The notes beneath the pieces were generated by a model. It was given only the letters and a program-made list of their open reading frames with translations. It did no database searches and had not been told where the DNA came from. Both the position numbers and the translations under genes were made by a program. A stretch of DNA of 64,000 nt. It comes from Apostichopus japonicus (taxonomy: Eukaryota; Echinodermata; Holothuroidea; Aspidochirotida; Stichopodidae). The DNA lies in contig NC_092568.1 of the NCBI RefSeq assembly GCF_037975245.1, positions 41,405,631-41,469,630 on the forward strand, given 5' to 3'. Below, piece by piece: positions 45,048 through 56,610 of the stretch; positions within the stretch are counted from its first letter, which is position 1, and the number at the start of each line of letters is the position of its first letter.

Positions 45048-48000
45048 ATGATGGAGGATATATCCCTCGCTGGCGTAACCACAACGGAAAGTATTACATC
45101 TGGAGGAGACTTGAATGTCATCCAGGAATCTGCAGAGATTCACCAAGAAGATGCAATCTCTCAAGATATGATGTCAGAAATGAGTCTGCCTCTTCCACCT
45201 TCAGAGTATGAGCTTAAGACATCATCCAACGGTATCAAGAAAACCGATAGTGGTTACAGCGGAAGAACGGTTTACGCCGATCTCAAGTTTGAAGACTTCG
45301 AGCAAGCTTCAAAGGTATAGTAATCCCTGTTTTACTTTCATGAAACAACTTTAATGGTTACATGTTGTAGCAAAGGTATAGTACACTCTGTTTCACCTTC
45401 CTGAAACAAAGTTAAAATGTTAGAGGTTGTATAGCAAAGGTATAATACTCTATGTTTCAATGTCATTAACAAATTTAAATGTTCAAATGTTGTAGCAAAG
45501 ACGGGTTGACATGCATATCTGGTCACAAATTCTATTCAGGGATCCATGATATGAGAGCGAACAATTATCATTACACGATAAGCATTTAGGATACCAGTCA
45601 CATTTCTAGGTTTATAGAGTGGCTGTTGTCTTGATGTTGGACTCGAACACAAAAATTACAGCAAATGTGACCCACGAGTTACGTAATTTACCCAGGTATA
45701 TTTGTAGATATCTCAACAAGCATTAATCCAACGAAGTACTCTTTTAGTGTCACTGATTGAATATATGACTGGATCATTGCTATAGGGCAATTCCATGAGA
45801 AAGTGGACATGATACCCAAAAAAGTGTGTGATAATAGTAAATTTAGTGTCAAATGAAAGCTCAGAGTCCATATTTTCCAGAATCAGGTTCAGAAATGCAA
45901 TTTTCATGCATTTTGGAATAAAAATATATGGGTGATGAAATTTCAGGAGTTGATACAGAAAATTGGATAATTGGTAATAAAAACTATTCGTCACTGCTAA
46001 TTGATAGCGAGTATATAAATGATATCAGCCACTACCAGAGAGTATAGATCATGGAAAACTGAATGGATAATATTTTCGCCCCTTTTCCTCATTGGTTCCG
46101 CTTCAATGGCCTTCGGTATTTTGCCACTTGAAATGTCCTTCCGTTACCGAAAATACCACTTTTTTTAAAGTTTTTTTCAGGAAAAGTTGCAGCATGATTA
46201 AAATGAAAGTTCATCTTCAAAGCAAGTTTAGATTGGCCAACAAAATGAAATAAAAAACCCTTGTCCGTTTGCTGTCCTTCCATTACCGACCTCATTAATA
46301 TTCATATTTCAAAAATGGGAAGGGTTTGTGTAAAAAAAAATATGTGGAAATTGAAGTGCGTAGTTATAGGTATAGTCAATGATGACAATTATTTGTTATA
46401 ATTAATGGGGATATTCATGATATACTTGTTCAAATGTCAGAAAATTAGTCCCAATGTCCTTCCGTTACCATGGAATTGCCCTTAGTTAAACAATTACAGT
46501 GGTGGTGTCGCGCGCGAGAGAGAGAGGGAGAACAACTTACAGCATGATGAGCCCTCCCCCACCCAGGCCCAGCCCGACCCACCCTCCCGCACCTCAGAAA
46601 GAAAAAAACAATATCTAAATATCATTGCGACTCTAACTATATGTGTGGCGTTAGCAGTTGTATCTACATTGGGACAATTGGGAACGTATTATCTGTTCGT
46701 TCGATCATCGATTAGAGTACTTCCTTATCATTGATTACCAACCTTCCACCCTACCCTACCCGAACCCCTCCCCCCCTCCAACGCCAGCGGGTACTTATAC
46801 TAGCATCATAGTGTGCCGGGCACGCACCAGGTCTACCAATGTAGTATGTTAGTGTTAAACGTTTAATATCTCCCTCCCAACACACAGACTGGAGGATTGA
46901 AACTAGGTCCCTCATTCACTGACTTGGACAGTCTTGACGTCTCATGTGTTGACGATGATGAAATGGAAACAAAAGATAATATGAGCAAAGATGATGACGA
47001 CAATAACGCGACAGAGGCAGGAAATCCATCCTTCCATCCTCTTCAGAGGAATGAGAGGAAAGAAACAGAATCAAAACGACGGTATAACCCACGTGAATCG
47101 ACTCGCAACCTACTGTCGGAGGCCGACGACGATGACAATGATAGTGAACATTCGGTAGTTGTTCGGCAACCATCGGTACTTATTCGACGACAACCGTCAT
47201 CTTCCGGGATGGTGGTCTTCCCCTATGATCCTGAGTCCAAAGAGACACTGGAGCGGCTTTCTGTCGAGCATCGCTCCCATTCACAGCTTAAGAGGTTAAT
47301 TAACAAGGAACTCACCAAGATTACCAGAGATGCTGACATTAGAGTTCAGAGTCTGAATGGCGGACTGTCGTACCCTGCCTTCCTCAAAGGTGAGCAGCGG
47401 GCTGTAGTCTATTTAAAACTTACAAATGTCCTTAGTAACATTGACCAGTTGAAGCTGATGAAAGCGAATCAAATACAAAAGAAAGAAAGAAAAAAGAAAG
47501 AAAAAAGAACGTAAATTACCAATATTATTACACCATGCAGGGACACCAATTTGCGTAGATAAATGTTGCTTAAAGCAGGCGTGACGGGGGGGGGGGGGGT
47601 CAGAGGGGAATACTGCCAGCATCCCGGGGGGATTAAAGGGCCCGTGAAATTGTGGGTAAAGAACAGTGTATTTTCGTTTCCATAATATACATAAGGCAAC
47701 AGGAAGGCCCTGTGGCATAATTGCGTACTGGACGTCAGTGGAGGAGCTAGAGGTATTGGTCAGAGGGGGCGAGAATGGTCTGTAGGGGCGCTTTCGACAC
47801 TATCTAAGCGGAGCCACAGGTTGGCGCGTAGCGTACAGAAATTGAGTAAAGATACTCCCTAGGTCGCCGGAAATGACCCTTTCTGGGCCTGGCTAATTTG
47901 CAGACAAACGAAGAATAAATAGGTGTCATCGCCAAATTACACCAACAAAATGTGACAAATGTCAATAGGTAGATGAGAGCGCAATAAAAAAAGTCAATAA

Positions 48001-49796
48001 TCGCGAATAAGTTAAAAGTGGTAAAGAGCTGAAAAGGGCGCCAGCAGTCCATTTGAGTCCGTCAGGGGGGGGGGGGGATCTGCCCCTTTGACTGTAAATA
48101 CGCCCCGCCACTGCTGGACGTTTTACTTTCCAAATTATTCCCAGAGACATTCATGAACTTCAAAGTAGTTGATAAAAAGGGCAAACTAAATATAAATTTT
48201 ACGAGAATGACAGTAAATGACGTCTACAAATTAACCATTATTTGGGTATTTTCAGGCTAAAGTTGGATTTGATTTGATTTAGAAGTTGTTTCTGTGTTAT
48301 GACTTTTTATCTGATTTTTTTGCACAGATATGCTTTTTGACGACGAGATTTATATGTTCAACAAGAACCATCTCAGGTTCTCATCAGTCGTTTTCCAAAA
48401 TCTTCAAGAAATTATCAGCGATTCCGTTCAGGGACCAGGCAGAGCAAGGACGTTTGGTGTTAAGGCTCCCCCTAAAGCGCCGATGCTCTCAGGAAGAGCT
48501 TACCTGACAAATCACCGTTTAATTCTCTTGTCGGCCGAAAAGCAAAGAGGTAAACGGTTTGACAAGCTGACAACTTGTCATAACGTTTTTGTTATCTTTC
48601 ATACAGACCTTCCATTTGTGATGTAATATATCATTACGATATATATCAGACAGAGTAACATTTATTAAGAATGAAAGACAAAATGCTAAAACAATTTGGC
48701 ACAGGTTCATTTCATGAGTGCTGACTTTACTTTTTAATGTTCTGCTTACAGGAGCGTCTGTTGCACCCAAGGGACCTCAAAATTCAAGCTATCATCTGAA
48801 GGCGGTAAATAGAGATACCCTGGAGTTTCTGAGCATTCCTCTCTACAACATCCGAGGGATGGAGCTCCATGCATCTTTGGGGTACAGTGCCAGTGCAAAT
48901 ATATCCAGCAGGAATATTTTCTTTGGTCTTTTGGACTGTTGTGAGGTAAGACTTCTACTTTAATTGCAGCCTTTATCGCAGCACCTAGGTATAGGACACC
49001 CCTCCCCCTTCCCGTCCCCGTTATGTCCATTCGTGCTATGGTATATCTGTTCAAGGTATACTTGCTGTACCTATACCAGCCTTTCGCTCTCAGGGACATA
49101 AAAGTGAACGTGTAAAGGCTTCCAGCTCCGTGGTCTCACGTACACGTGAGACCATGGCTTTGATTGCACAAACCTGTGGCTGACAACAGCTGCGTCGGTA
49201 CCTTGTGTCACAGCGTACTTTATGGTTATAAAGTGCATTACCATGACCAAAGGAACATACTCCCTTCGTTTATATCCCTCACAAAGAAGAATATTTCATA
49301 TGGAGGTTTCCTGTCCAGTGTACGGATAATTGGGAAGTATCGACCGAGATCATTTTAATTATCCAGTGTGCGTGGCTGACAGTTTAGTTTGCATACGTCT
49401 GTATAACATAACTAGGCTACTTGTAAACAGTTGATTTGTTAACATGTTTTGTTTTATCTTGAGTTGTAATTTACGTATTCATGATCGACTTCATTATATA
49501 TGGATACTTTTGCAGTACCATTATTAATTACACTCTCTTGTTGTGTCTAGTCTTTGTTACCAGGAGAGAGCAGTTGCACGAAATGGAGGACAAGAGATAG
49601 GACATCCCACGGTACCAATAACCGTACCGTTACACTTGGTGTGATGCTGCCACCATGGTTACACCCAACAAACATAAACATCCACGCAGCCGCAGACACT
49701 GGAATGAGATCGATAAGAGATTTTATGGTGGAGCTTCAACACATCACCCCTGCTCTGAGAACAAAGCCCATCACACCACCCGACGGAGAGTTGTAA
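45048..49796 (+). CDS. Uncharacterised protein with GRAM/WBP2-like domain, 5 exons
   Basis: Exons are 45048-45314, 46888-47389, 48328-48549, 48752-48945 and 49551-49796 (TAA). Phases join (0, 1, 1, 0) and give 476 residues. Exons 1-2 encode an acidic, Ser-rich, probably disordered half with DDDDNN and EADDDDNDSEH stretches and EHRSHSQLKRLINKELTKI. Exons 3-5 encode a folded part: LFDDEIYMFNKNHLRF, GRAYLTNHRLILLS, LEFLSIPLYNIRGMELH, NIFFGLLDCCE and MLPPWLHPTNINIHAAADTG. The alternation of YLTNHRLILLS with a later FLSIPLYNIRGMEL strand resembles GRAM/WBP2-type PH folds, which bind membrane lipids or proteins; that function is an inference from fold resemblance. No signal peptide or membrane segment seen. 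The start could be either of two adjacent ATGs. I cannot name an orthologue. Confidence 0.8.
45310..45500 (+). repeat. Tandem repeat starting at the exon 1 donor of the GRAM gene, 3 copies
   Basis: Units of about 62-64 bp each begin CAAAG|GTATA: the real junction at 45314, then at about 45371-45379 and 45433-45441. A fourth CAAAG at 45495 lacks GT. Units share TTTCA...CATGAAACAA-type words and TGTTGTAGC before each CAAAG. Reading past the first donor gives AAG GTA TAG, an immediate stop. Divergence is higher than in the ARPIN and ATP6V1D arrays. Confidence 0.75.
45785..46481. mobile_element. Non-autonomous DNA transposon in GRAM gene intron 1
   Basis: Ends are GGGCAATTCCATG and CATGGAATTGCCC, a perfect 13 bp inverted repeat. 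Inside, TGTCCTTCCGTTACC or a close variant occurs three times (46133, 46272, 46454), the last joining the right end. No clear target-site duplication beyond TA/TT, so the superfamily is open. About 697 bp, no transposase frame. Confidence 0.65.
47736..48113. mobile_element. hAT-like non-autonomous element (R2 family copy 3) in GRAM gene intron 2
   Basis: CTGGACGT flanks both ends exactly (47728-47735 and 48114-48121). Ends are CAGTGG and CCACTG. The inside has the R2 words GAGCCACAGGTTGGCGCGTA and CTCCCTAGGTCGCCGGAAAT and a G run at 48065-48077. A perfect 8 bp duplication marks it as hAT-type and fairly recent. Confidence 0.85.
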
Positions 49797-51705
49797 GCGC
49801 GAAGGGAATGTGGACCATTAAGCGCGCAGAAAGGAATTTGTACCTTTGAGTAATAACAAAAAAAGAATGCAAAAGCCTAAAACATTGAAAGGGTCATGAC
49901 AGATCCGTCTCGCTAGGCGTCCAGTCAAAAACCTAAAATAATGGAGGTTTTTATTAGCGATAACTTCAGAAGTAAGACAATATTATATATGAGCTATCGG
50001 CGAAACGGACTTAGCAAGCAAGAGAATTGACACTTCAAGTGACAGGAGACAATTCGCATAAGCCAACATCAAGCTTCCGTTATAGATCAGAAAAGGAATT
50101 CCTAAGGTACAAACTCAACGTTGAAAACTTCTAACAGTGAACATGCGAAGGTATATACATAAGTCCCATACAAACCAACTAATGGTGAAGGAACGTTGAA
50201 TTTATGTAAGATATATGATTTGAATTACAAAAATCCAGCAGATTTTAATACAAGCTGGTGAAGATATTTAAGTTATTGAGAATTAAAGGTGTGGAATATT
50301 TCCTAATATATATTAATATTATATCTCATAAAGAATGGTTCAGGCTTTACGTTTCTCTGATATTAATTTTGTATAACGTAATATATTAGCTAGGAAATAT
50401 TCACTATATTTTCAATGTTTCGGATGAACTGCGTATCGCTTCGAAGCGGTATAAAGCAGGTTAAGGATGAGGAGAGGGGTGGAGAAGGGAGAAGAGTACG
50501 GGACTTACAGGGTGCCAATCAGGACGGGACTTACATGACGCCAATCATACAACCGTGTACAATGACATATACCATTCACAGTAAGAAAGGGAAATTTTGT
50601 ATATACCGTATTAAAACAATTGTTTTAACGCAGAAATGTTTTGTAAATATCTTGTGTCACCGCTGTTCATATTTTAAATTATGTAGTATAAATTCATTGT
50701 CCCCACTCAGCGTGGCAACATCGAGAAAAAGGTTCATATTTTTATGTCTCTAATGCCTTAGAGATATTACGAGATAACATTGTTAACATTTAGCGTGATA
50801 TTACATCCTAAAAGTGTGGCGCAATTTCTGATTATTTACAGTGTAGTTGAGTGTAAAGATGTGGGCCCATAGAGTTTCAGTTCAAATCTATGTGAATTAC
50901 TCTGCCTGTTAGCCAGCCAAATAACCGTATTGGCCGGGCACTTTTGGTGGCAACATGCATGCAGAGGCTTATCAATGTACGGCCAACGTTAGTGAGTTTT
51001 ATTTTTTAATAACAGTTTCAATTTTTCAGTATTTATTTTCAAGTATAAATGTAAGTTAAGAATATCAACAGATATCACGAAGCCTTTCATATTATAAAAT
51101 TAGAACTATATCTCACATATAGGTTGTATGTAACTTCAATCGAAAACTAATATAAAAAATATTGTACTATATAGCGCAGCAACCACAATTTGTCGAATTC
51201 GGACTCCCGGTATACAATTAAAAAAATGTTATGAACCTTTAAGACGGGAAAAGAACAAAGAAATTTATGGCGGTTCTATAGGGGTAACTTTCTTTGATCT
51301 TTTCCATTCTTCATTTATTTGTATGATCCTTTAAAGAGCACCTCGAATTAAAAATGAAAATTTACTGAAAATTGTGTTTAAGTATTTAACACTTGCTATA
51401 ACTTTAACAAATTTGCTCTGGAACCCTACTGGGGGGTTAGTTTGTGATTGCTATTATTTCTTTGTCTGTTGGAGAATTTTCCGAAGAAGGCAAAAAATAA
51501 ATCCGATATCAAATTGTCCAAATATTCGAAAGATATGCATTGTCAAATGCCATTGCAGTTGCTCTTTAAGGTCAGAAGATCCTACGAATATGTTAAAAAG
51601 TGAGATAATGGTCAATAATGTCGCCCTTGATCTCCTAAATTGGATATTTTATAGGTTACTTTAAGCCAGCTCCACCATATCATCTGGAAATAATTTTGAA
51701 TTCAC
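49797..51705. other. Intergenic, nothing recognised
   Basis: AT-rich. A plus-strand frame at 50415-50753 has no family resemblance. No repeat family seen. Confidence 0.45.
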
Positions 51706-51713
51706 AACTGAGT

Positions 51714-52736
51714 CACTGGCGGATCCAGGGCCTTTGTTTGGGAGGGGCCAAAGTGGCATTAGAGTGATATGGGGGAGGGGTCTAAGGGGAGGGGGTGCCC
51801 CCCTCCCCTTTGGAAAATTTTCTATTGCTAGATGCCCTCAGATGCAAGTTGGTGCGACAAAAGTGTACAATGGTGATGTTAATTTACTTCTAAAAAAATT
51901 GTTTCCCAGGTGTAATTTTCTAAAATATTTATGAAACAAAGTTGGGATCATCCTTCTAAAGAAATTTTATTTCTCATAGGTTATAAATTTCTTACAACCA
52001 GCCTGTAACTGCAAAATGGTGTTATACTGTAAATCCTCATGCTCATACATTTACATAGCTCCCAACTCTTGAGAAGGCAAATGGTGGTCCATGCCACGAA
52101 TCGCCGTCCTGGGGGAGGGGTATAAGGGGGAGGGGGTGTCCCCCTCCCCTTTTGAATTTTTTTGGAATCCTGGTGATGCCTACATGTAAAATGGTGGCAC
52201 TTAGAAAGGCTTTTGTCACCCAAAATTTTCTGAGAAATATGCATTTTTTTGTGTGTAACATCAATAAATTGAATAGTAGGTGATAATTCATTCTTTCCCG
52301 TGGCATGAAAATGTTCGCTGCTCGCCCCAATGAAAAGAAATATAGGCTAATTTGAGGTTCAAATGATGCTGTTAAGGTTTTATACTCTATTATGCTAAAT
52401 GCTAAAGAAATGATGGTAGCTAAGTCAAAATTTGATGCAAATTTTTTTATGCATACTTGACAATTACAATGCGGTTTTTTCGGACGCTTGTGCGGGTCAG
52501 CGGGTTTGGGTGTTAGAATGCGGGTCTAATTCCCGCGAATTGCGGGTCAGTTGGGAGCTCTGCATTTAATTTTAAACCAGAAAACGAAAAGGTTTAGACT
52601 AGTCTACCACTGCTATTCCTCTCGATTTTTTAATTTCCAATCATATGATTTAGCGGATGTTCGGAAACACTTTTTGGCTCACCTTTGGGGGGGGGGCATG
52701 GCCCCCCTTGCCCCCCCCCCCTTGGATCCGCCAGTG
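51714..52736. mobile_element. hAT-type non-autonomous DNA transposon, complete ends, 1.02 kb
   Basis: Ends are CACTGGCGGATCCAGGGCC and CTTGGATCCGCCAGTG. Target-site duplications AACTGAGT at 51706-51713 and 52737-52744 match perfectly. The inside carries the G-rich signature twice (GGGGGAGGGGTCTAAGGGGA at about 51772 and GGGGGAGGGGTATAAGGGGG at about 52112), each followed by CCCCTCCCCTTT and a GATGC...ATGGTG or GATGCAAGTTGGTG word. No transposase frame; the structure otherwise looks whole. Confidence 0.9.
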
Positions 52737-52744
52737 AACTGAGT

Positions 52745-54925
52745 CCGGGAGAGTACTTTTGTAGCACGCTAACTAATTTGGATGGGCGGAATATGATAAC
52801 CTTAAACAAAACTACTGTATAAAAACTGTACCACTCAATTTTTCTGTTTTGGGTAGGCTCATATTTATATGTGCGTATTCCACAAGGCACGGATGGAGTC
52901 GGGTGGAGCTGGGATGGTTATCGCCTCTAATAATGCGTAAGCATATTGTTGGTAGTGCCTACACCATACCGTATTGGTTTATCATCCCGAAAATTGGGGG
53001 AAGCATAAAGAAGAACTGAGATGGGACTATGACAAACCCGCCTGAATATAACGATGTGGGTATTTAGGTTATGGCTATTAACTACTATATCCACGCTACG
53101 AACACCATACGTACTGACATTTTAACGCACAGCAGACAACCAAACCCAACTTCATTGCCGGGCGATTTTCTGTAGTATAGATTGCGCAGTCCTCCCAACA
53201 GATGTGGCGGTATATTAGGCGCAGTATCGATCCATCAACTGGTTCTCACGGTTTTCGTTTATCGCGAAGGTTTACCGACTCTCATGCACAAAAGGCAGAA
53301 TAACAGCTTTACTGCACGAACCACATTTTGCAGATACCAAAGGTTGAAAGTTCAGTAGCTATAACCTCTATTATAGTGGAGAAACCACCATTGTTGTACG
53401 GCGAGTGAGGGCGGTAGGATGTTGCATCGTCCAGGGAGGGGAACTTCTTGTAAAATGTATACTATAAATGATACTAGATTTCCCAACTTTTTAAACAATT
53501 TTCGACTGTTAAGGTTGTACTATGACGAACATGTTATAAATTTATGTACTGAAGCCTACACTAGACATGTTTTAATGGTTCTACTGCCAGTTGGGGGGGG
53601 GGGGGGATTCATCCCCTGATCAAGTTTTCCTAGGGGAGGCTAAACTCCCAGAAATGTACACCTTTCACCTTTGTGGCCGATGGAGCCATGTTTGCTTGAC
53701 GTGTGTGTGGGGTTGAAGGGGAGGGGGGGGTGAGGGATGAACTACTGCAGTTACGATATACAAAAATAATGCCTGAAGTTTTACCAGTAATGATCCCCAC
53801 CACGTTCCAGACACATTCAGTCATGCTGCAGAGAAACCTGTTCAGTCCTAGTTAAAATGTTTACATAGCACCAAAATGAAATTCGTATAAGATAACAATT
53901 TTCGCATGAGATAACAATTTTTGGTTACTTTTCGATTTCTGGCAACGTGTGTTTACCCTCCTTGCCCATGTGACTGCACACTCGACTGGCATGGCGAAAA
54001 ATAACTGGTTACAAAATGGAGGGCAATCTAAGCCACCTTCTAATAGGGACAAGTATGATGACTGGGGTATGGGAAGTTGGGAGAAGAGTCACAGGGTGAA
54101 GAGGGGGGCGGGGGGGGGGGGGGGCGACTGGGTGGCCGTTATTGATCACTGTTTACAAAACAGACAGCATTAACTGAATCTTTTGTTCACAATAAATGAG
54201 TTTGAATAGATGAAAGCAAATGCGATCTTCTTTTGTATTTTTCAAATAAACATTCACAGAAGTTGTAACTTTAGAAGAGAAAACACAGCTTTCATTTTTC
54301 AACACATTAGAAGTGTCCATTACCCATTAATATCTACCTTCTAGGAGGTTGCATTGGAAGTATTATTTCAACTAGGATATATAAAACAAATTTCAATGAA
54401 GATACAAGGTCATTGGTTAGATCAAGAAAGTAATCATGAATATATGACATCATGGGCTATTTATAGGTACTGAAGACAGCAGCAAGATCAAGGTTCTCGT
54501 TGCTTTTGGCACCTCTCTAACATAATGCAACACGGCCATTGTCTCAGTAAGTACCCAGGCACATTCTGTATGACAGCTATTGGAATGCATCTATTGGTCA
54601 AACTCATCTCAAAGAGGAAATCATGAACTTTTCTTACCTTAATCAAAACAAATTTCAGAAAATTCAAAAGAAAACTGTAACTACTGTAAGACCTCCACAT
54701 CCAATTGAAATGTTTTCACGTAAGATATGTAAGGTTGTATCATATATTATAATCAACACTCAATGTACATTACTCTCTACATCAGAGTTTGGGGGGGGGG
54801 GGGAGCGGAGGGGCTCAATTCATAGGAACAAATAATGTCTCGTATATATGAGAAGTGCTGAACCAAATATCAAACGCTTAAATATATACCATTAGCATCC
54901 TGGCATGAACCCACAGCAGTCTCTA
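52745..54925. other. Intergenic, nothing recognised
   Basis: Contains G runs at about 53593, 54107 and 54790. Otherwise no gene, RNA or repeat family supported. Confidence 0.45.
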
Positions 54926-54929
54926 ATAT

Positions 54930-55112
54930 TACCAGTGTTGTGGTTGAGTGGATACAGCCAGTGGCATTTACAGCAGGATTTGATTCTGGCCGGGTCATAT
55001 TGAGGTGAGTTTTTCATCCCGAGCAATCTACGGTTTTCCCATATGAAATGACCTTCTACATTGAAAAGATTCCAAATTTTAGTTAAAATGTTGAACTGGA
55101 GGGCCACTCAAC
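54930..55112 (+). mobile_element. tRNA(Leu/Ser-like)-derived SINE, copy 2
   Basis: Head TGTGGTTGAGTGGATACAGC ... GGATTTGATTCTGGCC is a decayed A and B box. Body words GAGGTGAGTTTTTCATCCCG, TACGGTTTTCCCATATG, TGAAAAGATTCCAAATTTTA and TTGAACTGGAGGGCCAC match the copy at 25358 in the other orientation. Confidence 0.75.
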
Positions 55113-55239
55113 CTGAAAACCATAAGCCCTTTAGGGACTTCTCCTACATTAACGGTCACTTTGTCTTCGTAAAGATAACTGCCTGATTATTATCATTATT
55201 ATGAAAGGATGATTGTTGGCTGGCACAAAATTGACTTGG

Positions 55240-55372
55240 GTATCTTATACACAGTCACAAACCACTGTTATTGGTTCAGGTTGCAATTCTGCATCAGCTA
55301 TTATCTTATACACAGTCACAAACCACTGTTATTGGTTCAGGTCACAATTCTGTATCAGCTATTTTCTTTGCG
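55240..55372 (+). repeat. Two-copy tandem duplication, about 64 bp
   Basis: TATCTTATACACAGTCACAA, ACCACTGTTATTGGTTCAGG and CAATTCTG-ATCAGCTATT occur twice in a row with a few changes. Confidence 0.9.
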
Positions 55373-56428
55373 ATAAATACAGCTTTAAACATCAAAGGCT
55401 CATCAATTAAATTGGAGGGATTATTTGAATCTTGGAATAACGACCAATTAGGTCAGTTTTATACTCCTACAAATAACATCATTACAATGCAATGAAAGCA
55501 CCATAAATGTGTCTAGGTTACAAAAATGTGTTGGATGCCATCTAAGGGTGTTCTGTTGTTTATATGATGTAAAAAAATTATCTTTGCTTGAGTAAGGATA
55601 AACATTACACAAAAATTTGGCATCATCCTTTTCACATCCAATTACTGATTCATTTAGGACATTCTTTACAAAATCACAGCTGAAAATTATTGAATATAAT
55701 CATCTCCTTCAGTAATCATGTGCTTGAAATACAAACTGCCAAGACCACTAATTAATCCCTTATTTGTATACGTACGGGGGTAAACTGACACCATGTTGGA
55801 ATGAATCTAGATGAAATGAGATTAGCCTATCAGAGTAAATTACAGATGAGTTCAATCATGACCCAGTTTATTAAAAGTATTATTCTCGACGATTTGAATA
55901 TGACTATATTGTTACAGGGTTGAAAGACACTGCAATGCATATCTGTCTAACAATTATTTCAGATTTATCAAACAATGTAATCACTTTGAAAATTTAATCT
56001 CTTGATGATCAAGGTTTTGTAAAGAAACTGTTATTTTTTCTCTGCAAATATTTGACTATCAATTAAATTGATATTTGTCCATTTTTCTAAAAAGGTTTTG
56101 AGTTATAAACATAGTAATTTAATACCATACAAAATCCAAGCCACAATCAATGCTCCTGAGTGGACAATACAGTTTCTAAAGGTATCTGTACTTGAAATAT
56201 TAAATTGAGGAGTAGAAATAGAAAAGAAAAAAATTATTTACATCTTTGAGAATTTTGTAAATCCTTCTGCTTTCAATAAATCATTTTCAATTTTAAAAGT
56301 TTAAAGGGCTTGCTTCAAACAAAATTCATGAAGTGGTAACAAAAGTATTTTGGAACCAATTAACCCTGTCATAACTGTGTTTATCTTACAACCAATTTGC
56401 AAAAATAGAAATATTACCTTTGTGCTTG
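55373..56428. other. Intergenic, nothing recognised
   Basis: AT-rich sequence between the SINE/duplication block and the DNAAF2 3' end. Confidence 0.45.
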
Positions 56429-56434
56429 TTTATT
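56429..56434 (-). terminator. Candidate DNAAF2 poly(A) signal
   Basis: AATAAA on the minus strand, about 180 bases after the stop codon. A fair position, but not proven. Confidence 0.4.
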
Positions 56435-56610
56435 TTGGCAGTTTCTTTTGGTCTTGTGCCTAAACTAATATTGAATATTGATAAACTATGACTATCCCAA
56501 ACCTAAGAAGTACAATAGAAGAGGAAACAGGGAATGAAAAAAAAAAAAAAAAAGATAAAGGAAAAAGGAAAAAAGATTGAAAAAGTTCTTTGAAAATACT
56601 GACTGTTGAA

